From positions 1 to 20,821 of IMG/VR virus record IMGVR_UViG_3300028794_000021: a stretch of DNA of 20,821 nucleotides, one strand, 5' to 3'. Each line of letters begins with the position of its first letter. Within the stretch, counting starts at the first letter, position 1. Below, in pieces: positions 1 to 7,300 of the stretch. The position numbers were made by a program, and so were the translations under genes. The stretch is from a virus. The notes below the pieces were generated by a model, which was given only the letters and a program-made list of their open reading frames with translations, was not told the DNA's origin and did no database searches.

Positions 1-144
1 GGTGTAGGATTCTTATTATATAATTTCAATAATCCATCTGATCCTATAAATGAATACACAATATTATCAGGAGGGGGTATTGAAATCACTATTCCAGGCT
101 TTGATGTACATTCTGGTGACAATTATTTCTATATTGAATCATAA
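1..144 (+). CDS. C-terminal end of an unidentified protein (partial)
   Basis: The frame is open from the first base and encodes 47 residues before TAA at 142-144. The residues include a Gly-rich turn (SGGG) followed by alternating hydrophobic and polar residues (IEITIPGF) and end in an aromatic-rich YFYIES. This suggests a beta-rich structural protein, but the fragment is too short to identify. It lies 12 bases before the next plus-strand gene, in line with the tail-gene run that follows. The start lies outside the window. Confidence 0.55.
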   Translation, partial: GVGFLLYNFNNPSDPINEYTILSGGGIEITIPGFDVHSGDNYFYIES

Positions 145-156
145 TCCTTAAATAAC

Positions 157-375
157 ATGTCTCGAAATAACCCTAATGATGTATTACTTTATAAAAGTGA
201 CTTCTCTGCAAATGCTTACACAAGCAAAGTTTTATCCGGATTAAGATACCGGTTAATCCGTGATAAAAATTTATTACTTATACCAGGGACTGATTATGTA
301 ACTTATGACATAGGCTTTACCCTTTCTTCCTTTACTATGGAAGATGATACTACCATTTCAATACAATTCTATTAA
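157..375 (+). CDS. 72-aa hypothetical protein in the tail-gene run
   Basis: A short ORF begins at ATG 157 after an A/T-rich leader (taaataac) with no Shine-Dalgarno, as is usual in Bacteroidota. It ends at TAA 373-375, one base before the ATG of the fibre gene, which suggests translational coupling. The protein is polar and predicted beta-rich, with a central RLIRDKNLLLIPG stretch and the C-terminal DDTTISIQFY. It has no signal peptide, membrane segment or motif that I recognise. From its position it may be a small tail or fibre-attachment protein, but nothing in the sequence proves that. Confidence 0.6.
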   Translation: MSRNNPNDVLLYKSDFSANAYTSKVLSGLRYRLIRDKNLLLIPGTDYVTYDIGFTLSSFTMEDDTTISIQFY

Positions 376-376
376 T

Positions 377-3300
377 ATGAAACAGTTATTTACATTAATA
401 CTAGCAGTTATAGGGTTATCAGCATTTAGTCAACCCATCTCTAATCGTTCCTCATCCTCTGTAACTATTTCGGATAGTAGACTAATGGCCGGTTTAAATT
501 TTTATCTGCCACGATTTTTAGATACTACTGCTGCTAATCTTCAGAAAGGAATTGATACTGCGGGTGCAGTAATTTTTACTTATACAGGTAATAAAGTATG
601 GAAACGTAATAGTAATCCTAAGCAATGGGAGGAAATTGGAAGTGGAGGAGGAAGTGGAACTGTAAGTTCTGGTACTCAATATAGAATAGGTGTTTATAAC
701 AGTACTGGAACAACTATTTCTCAAAATGTAGCTATTACAGGTAACAGGGCTTTGGTAAGTGATGCTAATGGGCTGCCAACAGCATCAAGCGTTACACCCA
801 TAGAATTAGCTTATTTAAGCGGCGTTACAAGTGGGTTACAAGCACAACTGAATGCTAAGGTAAATATTGGAAATTCTGATTTGACTTTGCCGACTGGGGC
901 GAGTAGGGTATTAAATCTAAATGGGGGTGATTTTTACTTTAATCAATCAAGTAATAATTTATTCAATTTTTCAAGTGATGGTTCTTTTAGAAAATATATA
1001 CCCTCTCTTGGTGAATCTTTTGCATTACTTGACAATAGTTCTGTTTCTATAAGGTCTACAAACTCTGCTGAAACATCTTTGCCTCAAAGGCTATATATAG
1101 GTCAAGGGGATGATATTACTTCATTCAGCGTTGAAAATTCTAACCTATTTGTTACAAATATGGATAGCGCTTATCATACGCAAGTATTGGTAAGGGATTC
1201 TGTTACAGGTAAGATAACAAGGGTCAATGCATCTGCAATAGATGGACAAAATTTTGCTAATACGGACTTAACATTTACAGGAAACAGAACTCATAATGGT
1301 AATGGATATGGCATGAACTTAAACGGCTTCGCGGGTATATTTACAAATTCTAATTTCACCGCAACTGGAGCTTATATTAAATCTATAAATGCAACTTCAT
1401 CGAATGCAGATAATTCAAACAGCTTTATAGCAGAGAATAATGATGGTATTGCCCCTACTTTCTTACTTAATAAAACCGATGGTGCTACAAATCTAAAAAG
1501 AAGTGGCTGGACTTCTTATGGTAATAATGTTCAATTGAGAACTTTTTCAGACGATTACTCTATCTCGTGGCCTATCATATCTGCGGACATTGCAAATAGA
1601 GCTTATGGCCCCGCATCGTCTATTGTTGATATTAATTCTTTTGGAAGTTCTGTAAACTCTTTACTGCGAATAGATTCTAATGGGGTTGGTATATCGGGGG
1701 CTGTTGCAGCTACAAGAATTGCTTACTTAAAAACAAGCAATTTAAGTGGGAATATTAGTCTCGAAATGCCTAATGCTCCAACTAAAACATTGGCAGTAAG
1801 CGTTAATGGTATTTATGCAAACAACAGTGGGAATATTATTATAAGCGCAGGTGGGGGAACGGTAACAAGTGTAGGAATAACTGGCAGTGACTTTTCGATA
1901 ACCAGTAGTCCGATAACAACAAGTGGCGATATAGGATTAACCCTTGCAACTGTAAATAGTAATGTGGGTTCATTTACCAATGCTAATATAACGGTAGACG
2001 CTAAGGGGCGTATAACAGCGGCGGCAAATGGTTCAGCAGGTGGTGTTACTTCTTTCAATGGGCGTTCAGGAACTGTTACACCACAATCAGGTGATTATAA
2101 TTCCATTACCGAACCTCTAACTAATAAAACGATAGTCGCAGGGAGCAATTCAATAACAGGTTTAACAAATACCAACCTTTCAGGAAGTGCGGGTATTACA
2201 AATGCTAATCTTGCAAATAGTGCTATTACTATAGCTACAAATAGTACATCTTTAGGCGGTACAGTTACTCAAGATCAAATAACTGGACTAGGATCAACTG
2301 GAATTGTTAAAAGAGCAGGAGCTAATACACTTGCAATCGCTACCTCATCTGATTACGTGGCACCAGCTACATTAAATGATAGTCTTAAGCAGTATTATAC
2401 AACCTTTTCGGGGCTATCGGATAGTTCGGGCGTTGTGTTTAGAACGCAAGGAAATTACAGGCATGATACGCTTAGGCTGAATATAGCTAATGCCTTAGGC
2501 TATACGCCCGAAAATGTAGCTAATAAAGCAACTTCATTTACTACACTGAATAATACTTTATATCCTACTACGCAGGCTGTAGCAACATATGTAACAGCAC
2601 AGATTAACACACTATTAACCGATACTGTGCCAACAAGAACGGGTGCAGTAGTGGCTTTTGATAGACCTTCTGTATATAATACTGTAGTATCCCCTGCAAC
2701 TGGAAATATAACCTTTGATACTTCGGGGGCTGTGACAAACACAGAGGTAGTGCTTTATCACAATTCGGGCAGCACTCCAACATTCCCTGCTACTGCGCAG
2801 GTGATGGGGGTTTATACAGTAGGAATAAACAATGAAATAAGATTCATATATAGAAGTGCCACAGAAGTAGATGTAACAATAAGTAATACCAATACAAGCG
2901 GGTATACACCTCCGTATTCTTTTGCGAACTTAACGAGTGACGTTAGTACTACTTCTGCGTCTGCTACTGCCGTAACAGGGTTTACTGTAAACTTACTTGC
3001 AAACAAAACATATAAGATTCATTCCAATTTTCATATAGGTTGTAATAACACTGGAGGAGTTAAGATTGGACTTTCATACAGCACTACAGCTACTCCGGGA
3101 ATAGATGTGCAAGGAAGGACATCATCTTCCTCTACATGGCAGCAAAGTAGGCTTACAGCTTCAACGGGATATAATGATGTAGGCAGTACTACTTATAATA
3201 CCTTCAATAATTCTAATGGTATAACTATTCTTGATGGTAAGATAATTGTTGGGGGCTCTAACTGTACATTAGGAGTGTACATAGCTAGCGGAACAGCTTC

Positions 3301-3424
3301 GCAAACCAGTACTATTTACGCAGATCAGAGTTATATAGAAGTAATGCAATTGAATGGCATTGGATGGGTGGTTGTTATTTTGTTCTGGTTCCCATTATCA
3401 CATAGAAAAAAACTTTTTGCATGA
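377..3424 (+). CDS. Tail-fibre-like protein with an N-terminal export signal
   Basis: This 1015-aa protein is built like a phage tail fibre. Low-complexity Gly/Ser/Thr/Asn repeats make up most of its length, with fibre phrases such as LAYLSGVTSGLQAQLNAK (about 150-170), GTVTSVGITGSDFSI (about 495-510) and TSFNGRSGTVTPQSGDY (about 558-575). A knob-like beta-rich C-terminal region begins near residue 850. It should bind the host surface. The start at 377 is preferred over an in-frame ATG at 344: 377 directly follows the previous stop and gives a typical signal peptide, MKQLFTLILAVIGLSAFSQ, with Gln at the likely +1 position, as is frequent for Bacteroidota signal peptidase I substrates. An export signal is odd for a fibre assembled in the cytoplasm. 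The last ~22 residues form a hydrophobic stretch followed by HRKK, resembling a membrane anchor. The stop overlaps the next start (ATGA). Confidence 0.85.
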   Translation: MKQLFTLILAVIGLSAFSQPISNRSSSSVTISDSRLMAGLNFYLPRFLDTTAANLQKGIDTAGAVIFTYTGNKVWKRNSNPKQWEEIGSGGGSGTVSSGTQYRIGVYNSTGTTISQNVAITGNRALVSDANGLPTASSVTPIELAYLSGVTSGLQAQLNAKVNIGNSDLTLPTGASRVLNLNGGDFYFNQSSNNLFNFSSDGSFRKYIPSLGESFALLDNSSVSIRSTNSAETSLPQRLYIGQGDDITSFSVENSNLFVTNMDSAYHTQVLVRDSVTGKITRVNASAIDGQNFANTDLTFTGNRTHNGNGYGMNLNGFAGIFTNSNFTATGAYIKSINATSSNADNSNSFIAENNDGIAPTFLLNKTDGATNLKRSGWTSYGNNVQLRTFSDDYSISWPIISADIANRAYGPASSIVDINSFGSSVNSLLRIDSNGVGISGAVAATRIAYLKTSNLSGNISLEMPNAPTKTLAVSVNGIYANNSGNIIISAGGGTVTSVGITGSDFSITSSPITTSGDIGLTLATVNSNVGSFTNANITVDAKGRITAAANGSAGGVTSFNGRSGTVTPQSGDYNSITEPLTNKTIVAGSNSITGLTNTNLSGSAGITNANLANSAITIATNSTSLGGTVTQDQITGLGSTGIVKRAGANTLAIATSSDYVAPATLNDSLKQYYTTFSGLSDSSGVVFRTQGNYRHDTLRLNIANALGYTPENVANKATSFTTLNNTLYPTTQAVATYVTAQINTLLTDTVPTRTGAVVAFDRPSVYNTVVSPATGNITFDTSGAVTNTEVVLYHNSGSTPTFPATAQVMGVYTVGINNEIRFIYRSATEVDVTISNTNTSGYTPPYSFANLTSDVSTTSASATAVTGFTVNLLANKTYKIHSNFHIGCNNTGGVKIGLSYSTTATPGIDVQGRTSSSSTWQQSRLTASTGYNDVGSTTYNTFNNSNGITILDGKIIVGGSNCTLGVYIASGTASQTSTIYADQSYIEVMQLNGIGWVVVILFWFPLSHRKKLFA

Positions 3425-4473
3425 AAAAGATAATATTATTAGTGTGCGTATGGTGTACGTTTTATGGAGTTATTAATTCGTATTCTCAACGTCCAAAGTC
3501 AGGGTTAATAGGAAACAGATACCACGTAACAGTGCCTGATAGCAATATATACGTTGTTATAATATTAGCACAAAGCAATGGGGTTGGCAGAGCGCAATCG
3601 GCACGTATTGCAAACCCGTATTACAACTATAAGGGTATTGCCACATACTATCCTGACACTTCTACAATAAGGGGCAGATATGTTACAAGACCCAATAATA
3701 CCTATATCTATTTCAAAGATCAATCAAAATCAGCTAATCATAATTTAGACAATGGGCAATGGCGATTAGATACTGCTGGTGTAAACAGTGCTACAGATAA
3801 TACAAGACCCGAATTTGGATTAGATATTCCGCTTGGTACATACATAAATGACAGTACTTCTAAGAAAGTGTTTTTCATCAAGGCTGCATGGGGAGACACG
3901 CGTTTAACAGATACTACAAGTTCTGATGCCACGGTTGGTACGTGGAATAATACCAACCGTAACCTCGCATCTTATTACTATATATCAAGAGGGATAAGAG
4001 ATTTAAGAACATTGTACCCAACAAAGAGAATTGTATTAGTTTCTATTATATGGTGGCAAGGGGAAGCTGATGCCAACCTACATGTCACAAAGAGTGCATA
4101 TAAGACAGCCTTTGTGAGCTTAAAATCATTTATAGAAACCAATCTTAAGCAGGACTTATGGGTAACTGGCAACACCCCTAACTGGCAGTTAGTAAAAATA
4201 AACTTCTATCAAACTGTTTATGAAACGTTAATTAGGGATGCTTTAACAGAACTTTCGGACGAACTTTACGATGTTGATTTAATTGACATTGATGCTTATC
4301 CGCAGAAGGAGGATTTAACAAACACGGTTGGTGTATTTGATGAAAGTTCTCCTTTAGCAAAAGGTTCGCCTATTAATGCCGATGGGGGGGATGATGACCG
4401 TCATCAAAGTTATATTGCACAATTTGCGGCGGCAGAAAAAATAGGGGCTAATATTAGAAGATTAATAAGATGA
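3421..4473 (+). CDS. SASA/SGNH-type carbohydrate O-acetylesterase with signal peptide
   Basis: This 350-aa protein matches the sialate O-acetylesterase-like (SASA, SGNH hydrolase) family, which removes acetyl groups from glycans. Visible blocks are the nucleophile region ILAQSNGVGRA (Ser52), the WWQGEAD block (residues 211-217) and a C-terminal DDDRH (324-328) supplying the Asp/His of the triad. A signal peptide (MKKIILLVCVWCTFYG...SYSQ) precedes the fold, with Gln after the likely cleavage site. The ATG overlaps the fibre stop by 4 bases, so the two are probably co-translated and work on the same surface polysaccharide. A run of seven G (4384-4390) lies directly before the codons for the catalytic Asp/His. 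The natural substrate cannot be told from sequence. Family assignment is firm; a virion role is inferred from context. Confidence 0.85.
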   Translation: MKKIILLVCVWCTFYGVINSYSQRPKSGLIGNRYHVTVPDSNIYVVIILAQSNGVGRAQSARIANPYYNYKGIATYYPDTSTIRGRYVTRPNNTYIYFKDQSKSANHNLDNGQWRLDTAGVNSATDNTRPEFGLDIPLGTYINDSTSKKVFFIKAAWGDTRLTDTTSSDATVGTWNNTNRNLASYYYISRGIRDLRTLYPTKRIVLVSIIWWQGEADANLHVTKSAYKTAFVSLKSFIETNLKQDLWVTGNTPNWQLVKINFYQTVYETLIRDALTELSDELYDVDLIDIDAYPQKEDLTNTVGVFDESSPLAKGSPINADGGDDDRHQSYIAQFAAAEKIGANIRRLIR

Positions 4474-4604
4474 AAAAATTAGTATTTATTATTATCCCAT
4501 TTTGGGCTTTTGGGCAAGCTTCGGTAACAGTAAAGAATACCGCTAATGTAATAAACTCTGTAACAGGAACAGCAGGCAGGCTAAGTGTAACTGGTGGTAT
4601 TTAA
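4470..4604 (+). CDS. 44-aa exported peptide, possibly a remnant of a second fibre gene
   Basis: An ATG at 4470 overlaps the esterase stop (ATGA), and the frame ends at TAA 4602-4604. The product begins MKKLVFIIIPFWAFGQ, a compact signal peptide with Gln at the likely +1 position. About 28 residues follow, containing SVTGTAGRLSVTGG, which resembles the opening repeats of phage fibre proteins. It is either a genuine short secreted peptide or the 5' remnant of a fibre gene whose body was lost. The tight ATGA coupling favours translation. The function is unknown. Confidence 0.55.
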   Translation: MKKLVFIIIPFWAFGQASVTVKNTANVINSVTGTAGRLSVTGGI

Positions 4605-4655
4605 TTATGCACTTTAACAAAATCTTTATTACTTTACTATTAAATAAAACAACTC

Positions 4656-4754
4656 ATGAAATCAATTAAACATTACTTAGTGCCAGATGATCCTGAAACA
4701 CCGGAAGAAGGTAAACCTAAACCCCCACCAATTCCACCACCAACCAATCCATAA
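4656..4754 (+). CDS. 32-aa proline-rich ORF
   Basis: This short ORF begins at ATG 4656 and ends at TAA 4752-4754, one base before the ATG of the membrane protein. It encodes a charged N-terminus (KSIKHYLVPDD) and a Pro-rich C-terminus (KPPPIPPPTNP). Similar short ORFs with Pro-rich tails occur among phage late genes, but I recognise no family. The A-rich leader and the exact stop/start junction support translation. It may still be chance. Confidence 0.35.
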   Translation: MKSIKHYLVPDDPETPEEGKPKPPPIPPPTNP

Positions 4755-4755
4755 C

Positions 4756-5175
4756 ATGAATATCAGGTTTGCATGGATTTTAATTTTAATTATAGCCTAC
4801 AATATTGTAGGCTTAATTTATTTATACCCTTCCTGGGAAAGATGTCAGAATAGACAATATCTTGAATGGTATTGGTTCTATACTAAATCCAAAGACCCTA
4901 TTTGGTGTGGATTATGTGCCCTATTAATTAATCAATTTTCAATGTATTATCATAGATATAAATCAGAATTTAAAATACTGGGAATTATACTGGCAGTAAC
5001 TTCGTTTTGTTACGTGTTCAGGCTTTATTATAGCATTCCTGTAGATTGTACTTTTGACAATGATACTATTTATTATCTTATAGGTACTGTTACACTTATC
5101 CTTGGTATGATATTAGGAGAAATAATTTGGAAGTTTGCTAAACCTCTTCATGAAATTGTAATGAAGCGGGGGTAA
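4756..5175 (+). CDS. Four-helix integral membrane protein of unknown function
   Basis: The 139-aa protein has about four hydrophobic segments: residues 5-26 (WILILIIAYNIVGLIYL), about 46-65 (around CGLCALLINQF), about 74-90 (ILGIILAVTSFCYVF) and about 108-130 (YYLIGTVTLILGMILGEIIW). Aromatic residues are abundant in the first loop (YLEWYWFY). The start at ATG 4756 is chosen over an in-frame ATG at 4687 because 4687 lies inside the preceding 32-aa ORF and adds only a charged stretch before the first helix. Position before the lysis genes makes a holin or antiholin-like role possible, but four helices are more than classic holins have. A superinfection-exclusion membrane protein is another option. 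Confidence 0.65.
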   Translation: MNIRFAWILILIIAYNIVGLIYLYPSWERCQNRQYLEWYWFYTKSKDPIWCGLCALLINQFSMYYHRYKSEFKILGIILAVTSFCYVFRLYYSIPVDCTFDNDTIYYLIGTVTLILGMILGEIIWKFAKPLHEIVMKRG

Positions 5176-5288
5176 GCTCTATAATCAAATTATAATCGAA
5201 GCACCTAATTTCTTAAAGTTTTGTTAATTTAGATAATTCTTTGAGGAACCATGGTAGCTTCAACAAAATTTCAGCTATGGTAATCTCA

Positions 5289-5558
5289 ATGAACTCAAGT
5301 TATAACCCTACACCTAAGCCTAAATTTAAAATGGAACATATAAAATCCACTATCGCTATCTGTATAGCTGGCCTGGGTGCAATGTTAAATCGTACTTTTG
5401 GCTGGACAGAACAAATCCATCTTACTATGAACCTAAATCCTTTAATCCAAGCAGCCCTTACAGGGGGTATAGGCGCAGTATCAGGGTGGGTGTGCTTAGG
5501 TATAGGTAAAAGAATCTGGTCATGGGCAAGAAATTTTAAACGACACCGTAAATCTTAA
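5289..5558 (+). CDS. Small holin-like membrane protein (two hydrophobic segments)
   Basis: The 89-aa product has a short polar N-terminus, a hydrophobic segment (STIAICIAGLGAML), a loop, a Gly/Ala-rich hydrophobic segment (AALTGGIGAVSGWVCLGIG) and a strongly basic C-terminal tail (ARNFKRHRKS). Size, two segments and basic tail are usual for class II holins. The gene directly precedes a second holin-like gene, the putative spanin and the endolysin. The start is uncertain: TTG 5241, ATG 5277, ATG 5289 and ATG 5331 are all in frame. The 5176-5288 interval before it shows no clear promoter or hairpin. The stop overlaps the next start by one base (TAATG). Confidence 0.65.
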   Translation: MNSSYNPTPKPKFKMEHIKSTIAICIAGLGAMLNRTFGWTEQIHLTMNLNPLIQAALTGGIGAVSGWVCLGIGKRIWSWARNFKRHRKS

Positions 5559-5833
5559 TGAATATGCCTGAAGACATTCAACCCAAATCTGTAGAAGTTA
5601 CTACTTCAAAAAGATTCACTATTGACTGGCGGGATGCCGGTAAAGGTTTAGTTATGGCTGTAATTGGGGCTGGACTTACAGCACTACAAAATAGTATAGA
5701 AACTGGACATATTAATTGGAAAGCAGTAGGAACTGTATCTCTAACAGCAGGGGTAGGTTATTTATTAAAAAACTTTTTTGAACCCCCCAAAACCGTAGTA
5801 ACTATTACTCCACCTGTAAAAGAGCTCTCTTGA
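5558..5833 (+). CDS. Second small holin-like membrane protein
   Basis: This 91-aa protein has a polar N-terminus with FTIDWRDAGKG, then two hydrophobic Gly/Ala-rich segments, GLVMAVIGAGLTALQNSI (about 30-47) and AVGTVSLTAGVGYLLKNFF (about 56-74), and a Pro/Thr/Val tail. I recall similar small proteins beside lysis genes in Bacteroidota phages, and the layout suits a holin. Whether this one or the preceding protein forms the lethal membrane hole, or the two act as holin and antiholin, cannot be decided. It overlaps the upstream gene by one base and the downstream gene by four (TTGA). Confidence 0.65.
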   Translation: MNMPEDIQPKSVEVTTSKRFTIDWRDAGKGLVMAVIGAGLTALQNSIETGHINWKAVGTVSLTAGVGYLLKNFFEPPKTVVTITPPVKELS

Positions 5834-6393
5834 AATATATAATTGTAATTTGCTTGATCCTTTGTAGTTGTAAAGCTGCAAAGGATTCTTCTGCTGTGGA
5901 GAGAGTGAGTGCTAATCGTTCTCTTCTCAATCAGGTTAAGCCTCTTATAGATAGCTTATGGCCATGTATTAACGATACTGCCAGGGAATTTATTAAAGGT
6001 AAAATAGATAGTATCCCCTATAATGTGTATGTACCGGTTTTAATTGATACCAGTGATCGCAAAAGGATTATTGATAGCATCAGTCTACAGCAGAAATCCT
6101 GTTCATCTGCTGTTGAAGAAGGGTACAATCAAGGGTTTAAAGCAGCCCAGAAAAAGTATAGCAGTATCAAAGTTCCAGTACCAACCCCTGATACAATTAG
6201 ATTAAAGATTATTGATAATCGTAAGCTGGATATTGCTAATGCAACCCTAAGTAATGTATTGAAACAAGCTGCTATCTCTCAATCTGCAGCAGATAAATAC
6301 AGAAAAGAACGAAATATATTGTTCTGGATTATACTTGTTCTTACCCTGGGAATTGGTATAGGATTATTCTTCAAGTTTAAACCTAAGTTGTGA
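5830..6393 (+). CDS. Putative unimolecular spanin (lipoprotein signal plus C-terminal membrane helix)
   Basis: The 187-aa protein starts at TTG 5830, overlapping the upstream stop (TTGA). This start is supported because the export signal MKYIIVICLILCSC begins right there. The signal ends in a lipobox-like L-C-S-C with Cys14 as likely lipidation site. A long polar, probably helical body follows (for example QSAADKYRKERN). Near the C-terminus is one clear membrane helix (FWIILVLTLGIGIGLFF, about 165-181) and a basic KFKPKL tail. An outer-membrane lipid anchor plus an inner-membrane C-terminal helix is the architecture of u-spanins such as phage T1 gp11, which fuse the inner and outer membranes in the last lysis step. 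Gene context with holin-like proteins and endolysin agrees. The assignment rests on topology, not homology. Confidence 0.6.
   Translation: MKYIIVICLILCSCKAAKDSSAVERVSANRSLLNQVKPLIDSLWPCINDTAREFIKGKIDSIPYNVYVPVLIDTSDRKRIIDSISLQQKSCSSAVEEGYNQGFKAAQKKYSSIKVPVPTPDTIRLKIIDNRKLDIANATLSNVLKQAAISQSAADKYRKERNILFWIILVLTLGIGIGLFFKFKPKL
6283..6296. repeat. 14-bp dispersed repeat TCTGCAGCAGATAA, copy 1
   Basis: This exact 14-mer recurs at 8115-8128 and 12675-12688. Its first 11 bases are a dyad: TCTGC, one base, GCAGA. Here it lies in the spanin gene and reads S-A-A-D-K. Confidence 0.7.
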
Positions 6394-6671
6394 AACTTAC
6401 ACAGATAGCTTCAGGATGGTTTAATTTCGTCCAATCCTCTCCTGAACACCAGCAGATGATTACCTACCGGTTAAGCCTATGTGATAAATGTGATGATAAG
6501 AAACAACTTAGCCCAATCGGAAAAAGGTTAATTCAGGCTATTAATGAACAAGCTTCTATCTTTTACTGTGGAATTTGCCATTGCCCTCTGGCCTCTAAAT
6601 CCTCATCACCAGCAGCTTCATGCCCAATGAATAAATGGGCTGCCTGGATAACACCTCAAACTTATTACTGA
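6390..6671 (+). CDS. 93-aa Cys-rich, probably zinc-binding protein in the lysis cassette
   Basis: The gene starts at GTG 6390, overlapping the spanin stop (GTGA). It encodes CDKCDDKK near residue 31 and a second cluster, FYCGICHCPLASK then ASCPMNKW (about 57-81). The CxxC plus CxxCxC plus C spacing suggests a zinc ribbon or short zinc knuckle. I recall similar small proteins ending in a CP..KW motif among phage genes, but no function. It lies between the putative spanin and the endolysin and ends by overlapping the endolysin ATG by one base (TGATG), so it is probably made with the lysis proteins. It is cytoplasmic by prediction. Confidence 0.7.
   Translation: MKLTQIASGWFNFVQSSPEHQQMITYRLSLCDKCDDKKQLSPIGKRLIQAINEQASIFYCGICHCPLASKSSSPAASCPMNKWAAWITPQTYY
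6447..6455. repeat. 9-bp dispersed motif CACCAGCAG (reverse complement CTGCTGGTG), copy 1
   Basis: This is one of six exact copies of a 9-mer; the others are at 6607, 9758, 13028, 13896 and 14113. Here the coding frame reads H-Q-Q. Confidence 0.6.
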
Positions 6672-7300
6672 TGCTTATTACCGCTGAAATTCTAAGAAAG
6701 ATATGCCATTCACTATTTGCTGCAAGAGCAGAAAAGATTGCTGAGTTAATTAATACAGTGTGTCCACGATATGGTGTAGACAGTAAAGATAAGCTGGAAG
6801 AATTTCTGGCCACTGTTTGCCATGAGTCTGGTGAGTTCTCTATCAAGAATGAGAACATGAATTATACTACTCCTCAGAGATTGATTGATATATGGCCATC
6901 ACGATTCGGTAAAGGTAAACTTGATCCTGCTGGATATATAAGGAATCCTGAGAAGTTAGCCAATGAAGTATATGCCAATCGTATGAGTAATGGTGGGCCA
7001 AGTAGTGGGGATGGTTTTAGATACCGTGGTGCAGGCTTTATTCAGATTACCGGTAAAGAAAGTTATCAGCGTTATGCAAAGTATAAGAATCTAACTGTAG
7101 AAGATGCAGCTCTAAAAGTAAGAACTGAAGATGAATATGCTTTGGATTCAGCCTGTTGGGAATTCTTTATTGATAAAGGGTTGATGGATGAATCTATAGA
7201 TGATGATTTCAGAAGAATTACTTATCGTATTAATGGTGGAGTAATTGGTTGGAATGATAGGGTACTTTACTACGAACGTTGTAAATTATTTTTGGTTTGA
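6671..7300 (+). CDS. Endolysin, glycoside hydrolase family 19 (chitinase/lysozyme fold)
   Basis: The 209-aa protein carries hallmarks of GH19-type phage endolysins: a helical N-terminus, VCHESGEFS with the likely catalytic acid Glu52, a second acidic position Glu61 in NENMNYT, the WPSRFG and NPEKLANEVYANRM blocks, and the substrate-cleft motif YRGAGFIQITG (118-128). It should cleave the peptidoglycan glycan strand. It has no signal peptide, so it depends on a holin for release. ATG 6671 was chosen over an upstream in-frame non-ATG start at 6635 because it overlaps the preceding stop and gives a full catalytic domain. It is the last plus-strand gene, and its final 31 bases overlap the end of an opposing HNH endonuclease gene. 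Confidence 0.9.
   Translation: MLITAEILRKICHSLFAARAEKIAELINTVCPRYGVDSKDKLEEFLATVCHESGEFSIKNENMNYTTPQRLIDIWPSRFGKGKLDPAGYIRNPEKLANEVYANRMSNGGPSSGDGFRYRGAGFIQITGKESYQRYAKYKNLTVEDAALKVRTEDEYALDSACWEFFIDKGLMDESIDDDFRRITYRINGGVIGWNDRVLYYERCKLFLV

Noticed and set aside
1813-3006. Three minus-strand ORFs of 64-81 aa within the fibre gene
   Set aside because: They are antisense shadows of Thr/Asn-rich repeats, giving Val/Ala-rich sequence without start context or operon logic.
4607-4672. 21-aa ORF beginning MHFNKIF
   Set aside because: It is very short, overlaps the start of the Pro-rich ORF, and shows no coding features.
5176-5288. Possible promoter before the lysis genes (TTTTG and TTTG elements)
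   Set aside because: The two elements are only 16 bases apart and no TA precedes the second one correctly, so they do not fit the consensus.
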